NCBI GenBank assembly: GCA_028095005.1
Contig: CM051462.1
Location: forward strand, 240,120,973 to 240,184,972
DNA: 64,000 nt
Direction: 5' to 3'
From: Rhynchospora pubera
Taxonomy: Eukaryota; Streptophyta; Magnoliopsida; Poales; Cyperaceae
Position numbers and translations under genes: made by a program. Each line of letters starts with the position of its first letter. The first letter of the stretch is position 1. Shown piece by piece: positions 1-11,733 of this stretch. Below the pieces are notes generated by a model, which was not told where the DNA came from, did not search any database, and saw only the letters and a program-made list of their open reading frames with translations.

Positions 1-159
1 TCTAGTTACAACCTTTATTTATTCCTCATCAAATTAATTCCATCCATGATCCATCATATGCATTCTTTTTTTCCCATAAATTAGTAGACACTTCTCTTCG
101 TAAAATAATTAATTATTCATATCATAGCTTTCTCGGTGTTGGCAGCCAATCCACATTAG

Positions 160-514
160 TAGGCCTGTTTAAAACGGCAACGGAATGGGCCATTCCGTTT
201 GCCTTTCCGTTCCAGAAACGGTATGCTCATTCCATTCCGTTTCAGAAAAAGAAATGTCATTTCATTCCGTTATTCGTTCCGTTTGGATGAAACGGAACAG
301 AACAACGTGTTTTTACATAAAAAAAACGCACTATTGGTCGAAACGGAAGCGAAATAGGCCATTTTGTTTACCGTTCCATTTCAACAACAATATGCATTCC
401 CATTCCGTTTGTCGTTTTGTTTCTGAAAACAAAATGGTAATTTGTACCGTTAGCCGTTCCGTTTGGATGGAGCGTCCACCGAAAACGGCAAATGGCATTC
501 CGTCGGCACCCCTA
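160..514. mobile_element. hAT-type MITE, 355 bp
   Basis: Short non-coding element flanked by CACATTAG (152-159) and CACGTTAG (515-522), an 8-bp target duplication with one mismatch, the length typical of hAT elements. The ends are TAGGCCTG and CACCCCTA, imperfect inverted repeats of the TAGGGGTG kind. The interior is full of CATTCCGTT / AACGGAATG motifs in both orientations, resembling the subterminal repeats bound by hAT transposases. The frame open across it is a by-product of the repeated motif. Confidence 0.65.
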
Positions 515-602
515 CACGTTAGGAACCATCATATCAGCGTAACGTATCAGACTACATCAACATAGTTAGATAATCAAACTAACACCACAACTATTCAGAA
601 TT

Positions 603-722
603 GTTTACCACCATTTCGTCCTCAGAGTCATCACCATCATCACGCTCAACGTATGTAGAGCTTGGAGACCATGATCATGTTTACCACCATTCCGTCCTCA
701 TAGTCATCACCATCATCACGCG
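603..722. repeat. Two direct copies of a ~44-bp sequence
   Basis: The segment at 603-646 (starting GTTTACCACCATT) recurs at 679-722, offset 76 bp, with two or three substitutions. The DNA from 523 to 850 holds nothing else I recognise. Confidence 0.6.
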
Positions 723-849
723 TTTATCCCAACGTATCGAGCGCTTACCCTCATCCAGTTTCCCATCTAACGTCTCTTGCTTACCAAGTGCCTACCTACC
801 CCCTCCCCTCTCCTCATAGCATCTACGCTGATCCTCATTCTCATTCCCT

Positions 850-1215
850 TGTTACTAATTATTCTAGAAAATGATACTAACTATTTTCATATACATCTTA
901 ATTGTCATAGAATAATACTAATTGTTTTCATATACATCTTAATTGTCCTAGAAAATAATATCAATTGTTCATGTATACATTCTAATTATCCTAGAAATAA
1001 TACCAATTGTCCTATATAAAATGATATCAATTTTCTTTGTATATAGGACAATATAGGTATTATTTTCTGAAACAATTAATGGGGGAAGGGAGGGTGGAGG
1101 TGGGAGGAGGGGATGGGATGTGATAAGGAAGAGCAAGATAGGTGTCACGAGGGAAGGGAGTGGGTATGTCCTGGACGATAGAAAATCAACGACATGGATG
1201 AGCAATAGAAACAAT
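850..1215. repeat. TAATTGTCCTAG-motif AT-rich repeat, copy 1
   Basis: Repeated TAATTGTCCTAGAAAATAAT-like units (about 30-35 bp apart) followed by a GA-rich tract. The same pattern (CT-rich side, TAATTGTCCTAG core, GA-rich side) recurs at 9935-10800 and, shorter, near 11000-11370, so this looks like a dispersed non-coding family. Its ends here are not clear. Confidence 0.4.
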
Positions 1216-1311
1216 AAAAAATGAGTGACACACTAGACAAGTATTACAAAAATAGAAAGCGAAAAACACGTGATGACAGAATGATAAACCTTTGTGATGG
1301 TACTTATTATT

Positions 1312-1446
1312 GGCTCCGTTTGGATGAGGTGTGGGAAGAAAGAAAGAAGTGGAAAGAAATATTGGAAAGTGTATAAATTTGTGAAGAGTTTGAATTGTTT
1401 ATAATAAATTTCTTCTCTTCTTCCCACACGGTATCCAAACGGAACC
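1312..1446. mobile_element. GTTTGGAT-type MITE, copy 1 (135 bp)
   Basis: Inverted termini GGCTCCGTTTGGAT and ATCCAAACGGAACC, flanked on both sides by ATTATT (6-bp or 3-bp target duplication). No coding capacity. The interior, read in reverse complement, matches the element at 24047-24192 (shared AACTCTTCACAAA and TTTATAA blocks), so the two are copies of one family. Superfamily not certain; PIF/Harbinger is possible. Confidence 0.7.
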
Positions 1447-1637
1447 ATTATTCATTAATGCACAAAAATTAGGCCAACGACAACAAAAAAAAAAAAAAAA
1501 ATCAAATCTCTCAAACTCTCAAGCGTCTAGTCCCCTTTTTTTTTAAAAAAAAAAATCCTGTAGGCAGACAGCCCTATTATTGTCATAATAATATGGTCTC
1601 GCTAATTTATAACACTACCCACTTCCGCTCCTTCTAA

Positions 1638-1845
1638 GGCTCCGCTCCAGAAGGGGAGACTCGGAGGGGAGACTCGGAGCGAAGGGAAGGGAGCTCGCTA
1701 CTCTTCGATTTTGGGAGTAACCGATCTCTCCCTCTGTCTGTCTCTCCGCTCTCCTTAATTTCCGTCCATTCTTTCCCTCTGGAGCAGGCTATCCGAACTC
1801 TCCTCCCTTCCCTTCTCTCCGATTCTCTCCTTCTGGAGCGGAGCC
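1638..1845. mobile_element. Tourist-like (PIF/Harbinger) MITE, 208 bp
   Basis: Starts GGCTCCGCTCCAGAAGG and ends with its reverse complement, inverted repeats of about 50 bp with some mismatches. Flanked by TAA on both sides (1635-1637, 1846-1848), the 3-bp TWA duplication of PIF/Harbinger elements. It sits about 380 bp beyond the stop codon of the WD40 gene. The transcript would fold into a long hairpin. Confidence 0.75.
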
Positions 1846-1979
1846 TAAAGGAAGAGATAGATTCCTTATCTAATTAAACCCTAAACTTTTAACAGGAGCA
1901 AATGCTTTTCGCTGCCTGAAGCAGCATCACTCCCAAGCTACCTTCAATGTGTAAATTCTGACTTGATACTTAAAATTAT

Positions 1980-2003
1980 TTTCTTTCTTTCTTTCTTTCT
2001 TTA
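1980..2003. repeat. (TTTC)n microsatellite
   Basis: About six uninterrupted TTTC units in the 3' flank of the WD40 gene. Confidence 0.8.
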
Positions 2004-2220
2004 TTTCTTATCTTTTCCTCTGGTTCTACGCCACTATTCCCCTATTTAAACTGTGCATAGTTTCTTGGACACACTATCAGCCTTTTAAAGTAGGGGATGA
2101 ACCAAGATAACAAAAGACATGCTAAAACTCCTATCTATCACGATACATTACACACATTTGTACAGACTACATACATACGTACATAGATGAGGCAATTGGG
2201 GAAGAAAGCAAACAAATAAT

Positions 2221-5200
2221 CTACAGCTCGAAGGACATCTGATATGTCTCAAAGTGTCTCCTCTGGTTCTTGGCTTTGAGAGAGGAAGGATCAGCATCGT
2301 CTCCAGAAGCTTCCCACCGGACAACATAGCCATCCCAAGACGAGCTGACAAGTGTTGGGTGGTGTGGATGCCAGCTGCAGTCTCTTATTATTGATCCGTG
2401 CCACCCCAGCTTCGCCACTATTTCACCGCTCACCTGAATTCAATCACCACGGGTCTTAACTCTTCTTTTCTAGATGCAACAATAAATAAGGATAATAAAT
2501 AAATAGGAGGGCATATAAGCTTTGAGATCTCACAATGTCATAGATGTAGACACATTTGTCGCTTGATCCCGTGTAGATGTATCTTTGACCCGTACTGTAA
2601 GCAGACAAATAATATGAGTATGACAAGACAGTGCAGAAAATCAGTATGCATGCATACTGAATTAGGTTATTGCATTGTCCATTCTGAAATGTAAAAATTG
2701 CAGAATATATTATGAACAAGAATTTAAAGTGAATGGACGAGCAATGGACCTTAGAGCAGGAGAGAAGTAGCAGCGAATAAGAGTGCGCAAGACAGAGTGG
2801 CCTCTAAAGGTAGCCAGGGACTGATCATGCGGGTGCTTCATGTGTCGTGCTTCTGACGGGTACACCATCCATCTGTAGTCCCAATCGTACGCTCTGGGAA
2901 TTGAACTGGAAGGACACAAAGGATTATTTGATAAAAAAATAAGGAAGAGTAAGGAGAATCATACAGTTAGAAGGTTTGATACACGTCAAGGACAATTTTA
3001 AGGACAGAGGGTACTCACAACTTAACTGAAGATGACATCTTTCTGATGTCCCAGAGCTTGATGGCCTGATCCTTGCCATTAGATATGAAATAGCGGCCAT
3101 CGCCCCGGCTATCGATAAATGTGATGCCATCCAAGTGTCCTGCCAACACCCCAGCTGGCTTCTCTCTGGTGAAGCAACGCCTGTCCCACACCTTTTTTTT
3201 TTTTTTTTTGGTTAAAACTACCCGTACAGTCATTTTTGTATTCAAGGTACACCTAATACGTGTAAACATTTAATTAAGAGAAAATTGCATGTCTTTCCAA
3301 ACAGGAGAGCAACTCACCTTACACAAACTGTCATCGCTACCAGAAAAGATGATATTTCCTGTTTCATCAGCAAAGGTAACCACATTCACATCTGCCTGCA
3401 AATTATACCAGCATGATATACCATATGAGAATCCAAAAGGCCACAATATTAGTACAGAACTACAGATGGATTATCCATCCTCTTTTCCTTCATAACAAGG
3501 AGGAGGAGGAGGAGGAGCAATAACAATAATAATAATAAAAAGTACACATACAGTGTGAGCAACTAGCCGCAAAGAAACCTTGTTGGCTAAGAGATCATAA
3601 ACATAAATCGAATCATTATTGGTTCCCGCTACAATTTCTCGCCCATCCATTGAGAATTTTATAGAGAATATTCCTAATGAATAGTCATCATCGTCACTAT
3701 AATCGCTGAAACCATGCGAGAAATCCAAACCCTCGTGCACATCCTACAACATTGCATGGGGCATTTACTCATTGCAAAAGAGAACTTGTATTTTGAAATA
3801 TTAAGAACATCCGTAATTGAACGTACTGTAACATTAGCATATGACTCTGTTCCTCCTGTCTGAACATTCACTACATGCACGATTGGAGTAAGACTCGCAT
3901 AAGCCTGAAAAACATTGAAAAATATTTAAACATTCAAATCATATAGATTCAAGTTTATTCTGCTGACTCGAATAAAAAAAAAAAGTTCAACTGCTACTCT
4001 CAAATCAACTGTTTTGATAGCTTGTATTGTACTTGTGACTTCAAAGAGGCTAGTCAAATATTCTGAAGAAAGAAATGATTTGCACAGTATACTCCATTAC
4101 AGATGTTTGCAACAGGTTCAACACAAAAGAGTATGATAATCGACACCCCGATAAAAGCTCAAAACTAATACATTCAAGTGAAAACAAGAAACGTATAATT
4201 TATGCCTCCCATTAATGTGCCTTCCAATGTTGATGAAGGTGAAACAGATATAATAACAACTTTGAGAAAGGAAAATTGAGGAGAAATGGACTCTAGTTTG
4301 TCACTTCTCTGAATCACCTTGAAAATAATATGTGATGAGACGTTGAGGACTATTTGTCAAGAAGAATTTTTCAACCAGAGGACAGAGGAAACAAACATGA
4401 AAGGACTAACCAGATAGTGCTGATCAGGTGAAAGAGAAGTGTCAGTAATGGTCCATCTCAAGCTTCTGGCAATGATGTCTTTTTGCACCTTCCAACCTTT
4501 TTGAACATCATATATTCTAATGTGACTGCCCTGATTAACACCAAACAATAGGAAAACAAACCATAAGTGGATTAGTTAGTAGAGAATCTTTGAACAATGC
4601 TTGCAGAGAAGTTATTTTCCATACTTGTAACTAACTAACTAACTAACAGTTTGAAAAACTTCTACTCCCACTTCCATTATGTGTTGGAAATTTTCACTTT
4701 ATACACAAGCATTTTTTTTCTTTTTATTATAATATTGAGGCCTCAATTGAACTATGTCAATAAAGCACATTTAGACGTGAGCGAGCAAGTATGCATAAAC
4801 CACATACAAAGAGTGTTGGATGGTTCATATTGAAAAACGTAAGGGAAAAATGGTAATACTTTGTTTGCTTTAACTTTTGACTAGCAATTTGAGGTGCAAT
4901 GGGCAAACGACTCGGAAAATTAATTCTTGCTGGTAGCAGAAATAGTTTCTGGTATCTGACTTTTGGAAAGCACAGGGCATAACAAGCATGAAAAATAAAA
5001 ATATAAAAAAGGAAAAGCGAGAGACGAGCCCATATTAACGTTATCAGAAGAGAGAAAATAAGAAAGTTATATACCCGGAACCCAGCAACAAAAAGTGATC
5101 CGTCATCAGAGAATCTGGAGACATAGGCTTCACTGTCCATGCAATCCAAGAACCATGGCCCTTTTAAGGGTAGGTGCCGACCCATAACGTATGCCCGATC

Positions 5201-5553
5201 TGCTAAAGAAAGCCTCCCAGTACCTTCCCTCCCTGCCAGAAGCTTAAAGGACGAGAGAGGTTTCTTGTGATTTCCTTGAATAAAACGACCAGTTGAATGG
5301 CTTGGCTCTGAACTGAGCTTGGTGAGATGAGAAATCTCTTCATCAATAGAGAAAGAATCATCTGGTACCTGTTAGGAAGAAAGAATGATAATCTGCTTAA
5401 CCTAAGTTTTGATGGATGCTAGTCTGAGTAAGAAATTGTACCAGGCCCCCTATTGTTGTGTAGTTATTAATTGATTGAATGATAAATAAATTATAACAAG
5501 ATTACCAGCTGGCTGGATGATCCACCACGACAGGAGCGCCGCCTCCCACGCAT
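2221..5553 (-). CDS. LEC14B-like WD40-repeat protein (DCAF11/WDR23 type), 10 coding exons
   Basis: Exons (gene order): 5506-5553, 5075-5368, 4411-4530, 3827-3904, 3552-3743, 3318-3395, 3019-3191, 2750-2905, 2534-2594, 2221-2433. All introns are GT-AG and frame is kept, giving 470 residues, close to the family's usual ~470. The protein matches the plant LEC14B family: a basic N-terminus, a conserved pre-propeller segment (residues ~60-115), then WD40 repeats to the end. WDRR at ~272-275 and WDIR at 317-320 are WDxR motifs. In this family (human relative DCAF11/WDR23) such motifs dock on DDB1, so the likely role is substrate receptor of a CUL4 ubiquitin ligase. That role is inferred. The start is the first ATG, which opens a 16-codon exon with an upstream stop; a further 5' non-coding exon is possible. 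Gene intact. Confidence 0.88.
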
Positions 5554-6886
5554 TTTATGTTTTTGATTGATTCTCAAGTAAAAAGGAGGGGATATATTAA
5601 AGGGTATTCCTTGCCTGTTCGTCCTGCCCGCTTATTCAACTGCAATTCTACAACCGATTGATCTGAATTTAAAAAAATAAAAGAAAAAAAGGAAACAAGA
5701 TAAATGTGATGCTCCATTAAAGTGTATTCTAATAGTCTTAAGCATTAGTACAATATTGTTGAAATTAAACCTATTATTTAGCACAAGATACCAGGCAGCT
5801 CAATTTGGAACTTGGAAATTAAGATATAATAATCGGGAGAAGAAAATCCTTACGAAAACAGTTGCATGACATGAAAGAAAAAGCAAACAGGAATGAGATG
5901 CAGTTTCAATACACAAAAATTAGACTCGAGTGCTCTCTTCGATTAGATAGTAACAAGAAAGCAAGCTGACGGTACAGTGCGAGTATGAAGGAAAAAGAAA
6001 CTTGTTTCTTTGTCTAAACTCGAAAAAGTAAAAAATAAAAATAGAAAAAGAGTTTAAGGCAATGGGCCGGACCGCAGTGGATAAGATTCAATTAAGGAGC
6101 AAAAGAAAGAATAACATACCTAATTAATTAGGTGGGATTGGTGATTCAGGAAGGAAGGAAGAGGTACGCAAGAAGAATTGCAAAGTTGCATGCTTTGGGA
6201 ATTTTGAAGGATGGAATTGGGATTGTGGGAAGCGGAATGAATGAATTAGTTACTAAATTAAATCAGAGAAATGAAATAAAATTAGGAAGGGAATGGATCA
6301 AGGAACAAGGAAAGGAAGGAAAGGAAAGGAAAGGAACCGAAAGGGAAGAAGAGTCTCCCAACTCTTGTGGCTTGTGGGTTCCTCCTAGCTCCAATCCAAA
6401 ATTGAAAATTTCCCCTTTTCGTTTTTTCTTTTTGTGAGATTTTGTTGTTGGTATTTCTCTCCCCCTTGTCTCGATATCTACAAAATAAATAAAATAAAAT
6501 AAAATAAAAGGTATACCGTTGCCAAAAAAGAAAAGGTAAAAAACGAAAAAGAAATGTCATTAACTAATAATATAAATTAATAACTCATTAGTCCAAGCGT
6601 TGGACTCAGATTCCAGAAGCAGAAGCGCTGGGTAAACCCTTGCTGGCTACTTGGCTTTGGCTGGGGGTTGGTGAGAAGGTCATAGTCGCAAATTCGCAAT
6701 AGATAGATTGGTCATTGGTGTGGTGATGATTCACATACATGGAGAGAGAGAAAGAGCGACTATCGACTCTTGTTAAACTTAATTTCATACTAATTTTACT
6801 CTTGTTATTATGACTATTATATTATTATTAGGACTCTATTCAACCACGTGCTCATCTCCTTCCATCCCACATCCTTCCGTGATATT
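5554..6886 (-). other. 5' flank / leader of the WD40 gene, no coding gene seen
   Basis: AT-rich DNA that should hold the leader, possibly a leader intron, and the promoter of the WD40 gene. A (GGAAA)n tract lies at about 6309-6340. The open frames of 90-100 codons at 6132-6560 are composed of simple sequence and resemble no family. No clear TATA box or start site could be fixed. Confidence 0.4.
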
Positions 6887-6906
6887 TAATAATAATAATA
6901 ATAATA

Positions 6907-6942
<36 letters not shown>

Positions 6943-6943
6943 T
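6887..6943. repeat. (AAT)n-(ATT)n palindromic microsatellite
   Basis: About seven AAT units run directly into about twelve ATT units, so the tract is its own inverted repeat and can extrude as a hairpin. Confidence 0.85.
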
Positions 6944-7269
6944 AAAATCTTAATAATGATAATGTCAGATGTTTAATCAAGAAGAAAGTCTCAAAGAATT
7001 ATACTTAGTTTTCATTACACAAATTTGTGTCATGATGAATTTGGTTAATTTATCAATTAAGGATTTGGTAAATAAAAAAAAAATCATTATGTTGCTTATA
7101 CAAGATAAGAGTATCAATTTATAATATAAACGAACAACGGATATGTGATAAATATTTGAAGATGCGCAAGGTAATTGATTTCTACCCTCGAAAGAAATGT
7201 CATCGTGCACCGTCGAATTGCATCGCTCTCTCGATGGCCCCCTCATCCAGCGTATGTTTTTTTGGTTTA

Positions 7270-7570
7270 TTCTGTTATTATAAGTGTTTATTTTATTAGA
7301 TATAAATGTTCACTTTTTATTATTATTGTTCACTATGTTTAATATGTTTTTTTTTATTTCTTACCTAAATATTCAGTTGGGTAAGTACAAATGTTCTGTT
7401 AATTAAGTATATTTGTTCAGTTAGTTGTAATAAAAAACATAAATATCATAAGCAAAAATGTTCATTTTATTAAGTATAAATGTTTTGTTTCGTAAATACA
7501 AATGTTCAGTTTAGTAAGTACAAATATTCAATTTATTATATATAAATGTTCAGTTTATTAAGTATTCATT
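7270..7570. repeat. Degenerate ~28-30 bp tandem repeat (TATAAATGTTCAGTTTATTAAG)
   Basis: About ten imperfect units of the type AAATGTTCAGTTTATTAAGT. No gene. The DNA from 7571 to 8147 holds nothing I recognise. Confidence 0.6.
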
Positions 7571-8147
7571 TTTTCAGTTTTTTAATTGGTGCGTATGAAA
7601 ACAAAATAGGTCACGAATCGGAAAAAAATACATGAAAAAATTAGAAGGGATCATAAACCGGTCTGGTTCAAATAAAAAATTTTCCGACTCTGCCTCTAGC
7701 GCGTCCCTCTCCTTTGTCTAAAAAATTTTCAATTTCGCAAATATAAATATTCAGTTTGTTGAGTATATATGCGCAGTTTATTAACTATAAATGAGATATG
7801 GAAATGGTTTAGTGCCAGCGAATTTACCGATGAAACTTATAATTTCTCGATATGCAAAACATTAAACATGAGATTTTCAACAAACATTGCTTCAGATAAA
7901 TGATCAGATTGTATTATTAAGAGAGATGGTATTACTGCTTAGATCATCAAATTCTGACAACTTCCATTTCGATGTCCCCGGACTGTCTTAAATTTTAGAG
8001 TAAAATTAACGATTCGGATTTTTCATCATTCAATAAGAACCTTTAAATATTATAATGCAAAAGTATAACAACTCTCGACATAAAAAATATATACCTAAGA
8101 AATCAGAATTATTAATTTAAAAAAACGAAACTTCAACAGCGCTAGAA

Positions 8148-8692
8148 GTTTGTAACTTGTGAGTTTACTCGAACTCGACCGTGAAAAGTTCGGTTATAAC
8201 TCGAGCTAAAAGAACTCAAGTTGGCATAACTCGAGTTGAACCAACTCGGTTAATCGACGAGTCGAGTTTGAGTTAGACTTAACTCGGCTCGTTGACTCGT
8301 GATCTGACTCATGACGTAATAAATTTAATTTTTTAAAGGTTATCAACATGATCTATGAGTATTAATATCAAGTTTGAAGATAATATTTTGCCTCAAATCA
8401 ATGAAAAAGAATAAAATTGATAACAAATTTTATTTTTTTAGATTATTGTACATATCAATTACTTTAATTTTTGAAATGATATATCGATTAAAAAATAAAA
8501 ATTTGAAGCAGACATACTCATGTCAAGTTGGCTCGTGACTCGTGAGTCAACTCGAGTTAGAAACGAGTTGAGTTTGAGCTAACTTAAAAAACTCGGAAGT
8601 ATTTCCAACTCGAGTTGAGCTAACTCGAGTTATAGCCGAGTTGAGTTTGAGTTGGCCCCAACTCGCTCGAACTCGGCTCGTATACAGTCCTA
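8148..8692. mobile_element. ACTCGAG-rich non-autonomous element, ~545 bp
   Basis: Both ends are dense in AACTCGAGTT / GAGCCGAGT motifs with an AT-rich centre. The right end in reverse complement reads TAGGACTGTATACGAGCC, a type of terminus seen in dispersed plant hAT-like repeats. GCTAGAA flanks both ends (8141-8147, 8693-8699). The left terminus does not match the right one well, so the limits are tentative. Confidence 0.5.
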
Positions 8693-8996
8693 GCTAGAAC
8701 CCCTAAATAATAATTTCATAAAGCTCCTTGCGGCCTTACGGGGCAATATTTAAAAGGATGTTCCGTAAATTAGTAGCACGGCACCTCAGCCACTTCCCTA
8801 CCAGAGCCATGCGAACTGAACTTCCATACTGTGCGATAGCCTGAAGATTATGGTCGACATTTCAAACGGTGACACGTACGAGGGAAAAATAAATACAAAT
8901 TCTCGCACGTCGCTACCAAATATATGGGACGCCATTTCAAACGTCGACCCACGAAGACACTTTGTAAAATTATTTCTTAAAATTGTATATATATAG

Positions 8997-9398
8997 AGAG
9001 TTTTGTTATGATAAGTTGCAACTTACCAAAGAGTCTGTGCATTGCGATTAAAATTTTTATATCTAATTTAAAATAACCCATCCAAACCGTCCAATACGAT
9101 CTCTCTATTGAAATTTTCATGCAGACCAAATTTTACATTTTTTTGAAATTTTTAAGTTTTTTTTATTTTAGAAAATCATTAATCTAATTAGTTCTGAACA
9201 GTTCAAAAACAACAATTTTTTAAAATCTGAAAAAAGACTTATAAATTAAAAAATATATAAAATTTGGTATGCATGGAGATTTCAATAGAAAGATCATATA
9301 TAGACGATTTGGATCGGTCATTATGGACTAGATCTATAAGTTTTGATCGCAACTCACGGACCCCTTTGGTGAGTTGTAACTCACCATAACAAAACTCT
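8997..9398. mobile_element. Fold-back MITE, 402 bp, arms of ~190 bp
   Basis: The sequence from AGAGTTTTGTTATG at 8997 recurs in reverse complement from 9398 leftward over nearly the whole element (roughly 80% match by eye), so it is one large imperfect palindrome. It is embedded in TATATA flanks, so the target duplication cannot be read with confidence. No coding capacity. Confidence 0.75.
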
Positions 9399-9412
9399 AT
9401 ATATGTATATAA

Positions 9413-9720
9413 AAATATCTATTGTGAACCATGGTACATAAAGGGTTCCGCACACCATGATCGGTTGATCGGTGATTTTGCAAATGGACAAATTTAAATT
9501 AACCAATCCAATCTATAAATTGAAATCTCATATAAAACAAAATTATATCATTTAAAAAAAATTACTATTTTTTCGAATTTTTTAAAACTCTTGTTATTTT
9601 TTGGATTATTCTTACACTAATTTGTAGCAAAAATGACAAATTTTAAAAAAAATAAAAAATAATAATTAAATAATTAAAAAATATAAACCCTCTATGCACC
9701 ATGGTTCACAATAGATATTT
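9413..9720. mobile_element. TIR MITE, 308 bp (ATCTATTGTGAACCATGG termini)
   Basis: Termini AAATATCTATTGTGAACC and GGTTCACAATAGATATTT are perfect inverted repeats, continuing imperfectly through CATGGT and an AAGGGTT / AACCCTC block. Only about 14 bp separate it from the fold-back element on its left. AT-rich interior, no coding capacity. Confidence 0.75.
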
Positions 9721-9934
9721 AATTTTTTTTTAAATAAATTCCTAAGAGATCCCCTCCGCTAGACATGAAGGTTGGTCTCCAGTTTTATCGAAACATAGAG
9801 AGCATGGATCAACTGCAGGTGCTGACATATGCAGTGATCTCATTCTTCATGCCCGTTCTTTTCATTTCACCCTTCATATTGCAAAACAAATGGAAACTAT
9901 TAGAGGATAATTTATAAATTGGACCAGTAAATTT

Positions 9935-10800
9935 GTCAATTCATCATCCTCTCATTCTAGCATCCTCATTTATTATCAATCATTCTCTTTAATGACACAT
10001 TTTTCTCATCTAGCGTCCTTATTAACTAACTTTTTTATTTTTATCGCTTAGCCAGAGTAGTCACCTCCTCCTTTCCCTCTCTTTTTCTTCTTTAGCCAGA
10101 GTACTCCCTTCCTCTAGAACTAGAATAATTAGGATTTAAAACTAGAACAATTAATTTTGAACTCTTCATTTTCCAGAACAATTTGATATGAAAAAAACTA
10201 ATTATCCTAGTTATGTAACATAATTATACTTGTTTTATAATCTAATTGTCTTAGATTTTTTCTAGAAAGCATGTTCATCCAAAGAAATAAATTAATTGTC
10301 CTAGAAAAAAAAACTAATCGTTTTAGTTATGTAACATAATTGTCCTAGTTTTGTTTGCTAATTGTATTTATTTTGTTTTGAAAAAAATGTTTTGTCCATG
10401 AACAAAATATTAATTGTAAAAAAAAAGTTAATTGTCCTAGTTATATAACATAATTGTTCTAGTTTTTTAACAAATTGTTCTAATTATGTTTGTTAATTAT
10501 TTTTTTATTTTGAAAAAAGATATTCTATACAATGAATAAAATATTAATTATCCTAATTTTTTAATTGTCTTAGTTTTATTTTGGAAAAAAATGTTAAGAA
10601 AAGAAAGGATAATAAAGTAGGGTAGGAGTAGACGGGGTGAGAGAAGTTATGAAAAAGAAGAAAGAGGGTGGGGATGTGATTTCAAAAACAGAATTCTAGA
10701 AACAGAAAGGTGGCTGAATGATAAGGATGAGATTCCAGAAACGAAAAAGAAAAAGAATGAAATTATGTTAGAATTTCAGAGGATGATGAATCTTGAGGAT
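9935..10800. repeat. TAATTGTCCTAG-motif AT-rich element, copy 2
   Basis: Repeated TAATTGTCCTAG / GTAACATAATTGTCCTAG units over about 450 bp, flanked by imperfect inverted ends (ATTCATCATCCTCT near 9947, AGAGGATGATGAAT near 10778). Same pattern as 850-1215. Probably a non-autonomous DNA element; no target duplication was found. A shorter relative lies near 11000-11370. Confidence 0.45.
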
Positions 10801-11424
10801 GATTCGTATTAGCCCATTGTCAATAATTTGCCAAGAGAACAATTTATGATTCTCATGCGATCATTAAGATGAATAAAATAGACCAGCAACCCACAATTCG
10901 TGCAACATCCTCATGAGTTCGGAACATCAGTAGGCACACATAAATTTTGTACCGCTTTGATAATTTAATTAACATGGTTGATAAGGATCATCTCCAAGAT
11001 CTATCATCCCCATAATCTCTAAAGACGCGTTTTTTATTTTTTTTAAATACGTAATTATTTTTTTTTCGAAATGTAATTAAATCCCGTCATCCTCTCTCTT
11101 CCTCTCTGTTCTAGTTAATATAGTAATTGTTCTAGTTAATACATATAACTGTCATAGTTAATATATATCACTCCCTCTTCTCTGTTTCACTCTCTCCCCT
11201 CCCTCTCCTCTGATTCGCTCTGTCCTCATCCCTGACTCTCATCCTTCCCGTCCTCATCCTCTCATTCTATGTACTTTCAAAAGTAGAATTAACACGTTTT
11301 TTAAAAATGAATAAAAAAAAATTAAATGTGTGAAAATGATGAAAATGATAGAAGAAGAGGATGACGAAAAGTAATTCCGTTTAATTAATACTAGAAAAGT
11401 CATATGTATATATAATTATATATA

Positions 11425-11457
11425 TAGAGAGACCTCTCTCTCTATATATATATATTC
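11425..11457. repeat. TA/GA palindromic microsatellite
   Basis: TATATATAGAGAGA faces TCTCTCTCTATATATA across two bases, a near-perfect hairpin of dinucleotide repeats. Confidence 0.7.
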
Positions 11458-11599
11458 GAGAAAAACGCATAATTCATTTCTCTTACGTGTAGCATTCAAT
11501 TTCTAGGCCAACCAGATCTCCTCTTTATAAATTCAAAATTAGTCACCTCTACTTTTCCACGGGAAGTGATTTGCTCACCCGTTTAAAATAGTCCGAACA

Positions 11600-11733
11600 C
11601 CCCGAAAAAAATTTTAAGACCGAATTACCCATATATGTTAGCCGTAATTATATACTTACAATTTTTTTCCCCGAAAAAAATTTTAAGACCAAATTACCCA
11701 TATATGTTAGCCGTAATTATATACTTAGAAAAA
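11600..11733. repeat. Tandem duplication, 69-bp unit, two copies
   Basis: The block starting CCCCGAAAAAAATTTTAAGA is repeated head to tail (starts 11600 and 11669) with one visible substitution. It lies inside the left terminal region of the outer element, so that element's left arm has been locally duplicated. Confidence 0.85.

Noticed and set aside
6132..6560. Frames of 92-101 codons upstream of the WD40 gene
   Set aside because: Composed of GGAAA-type simple sequence; likely leader or intron DNA.
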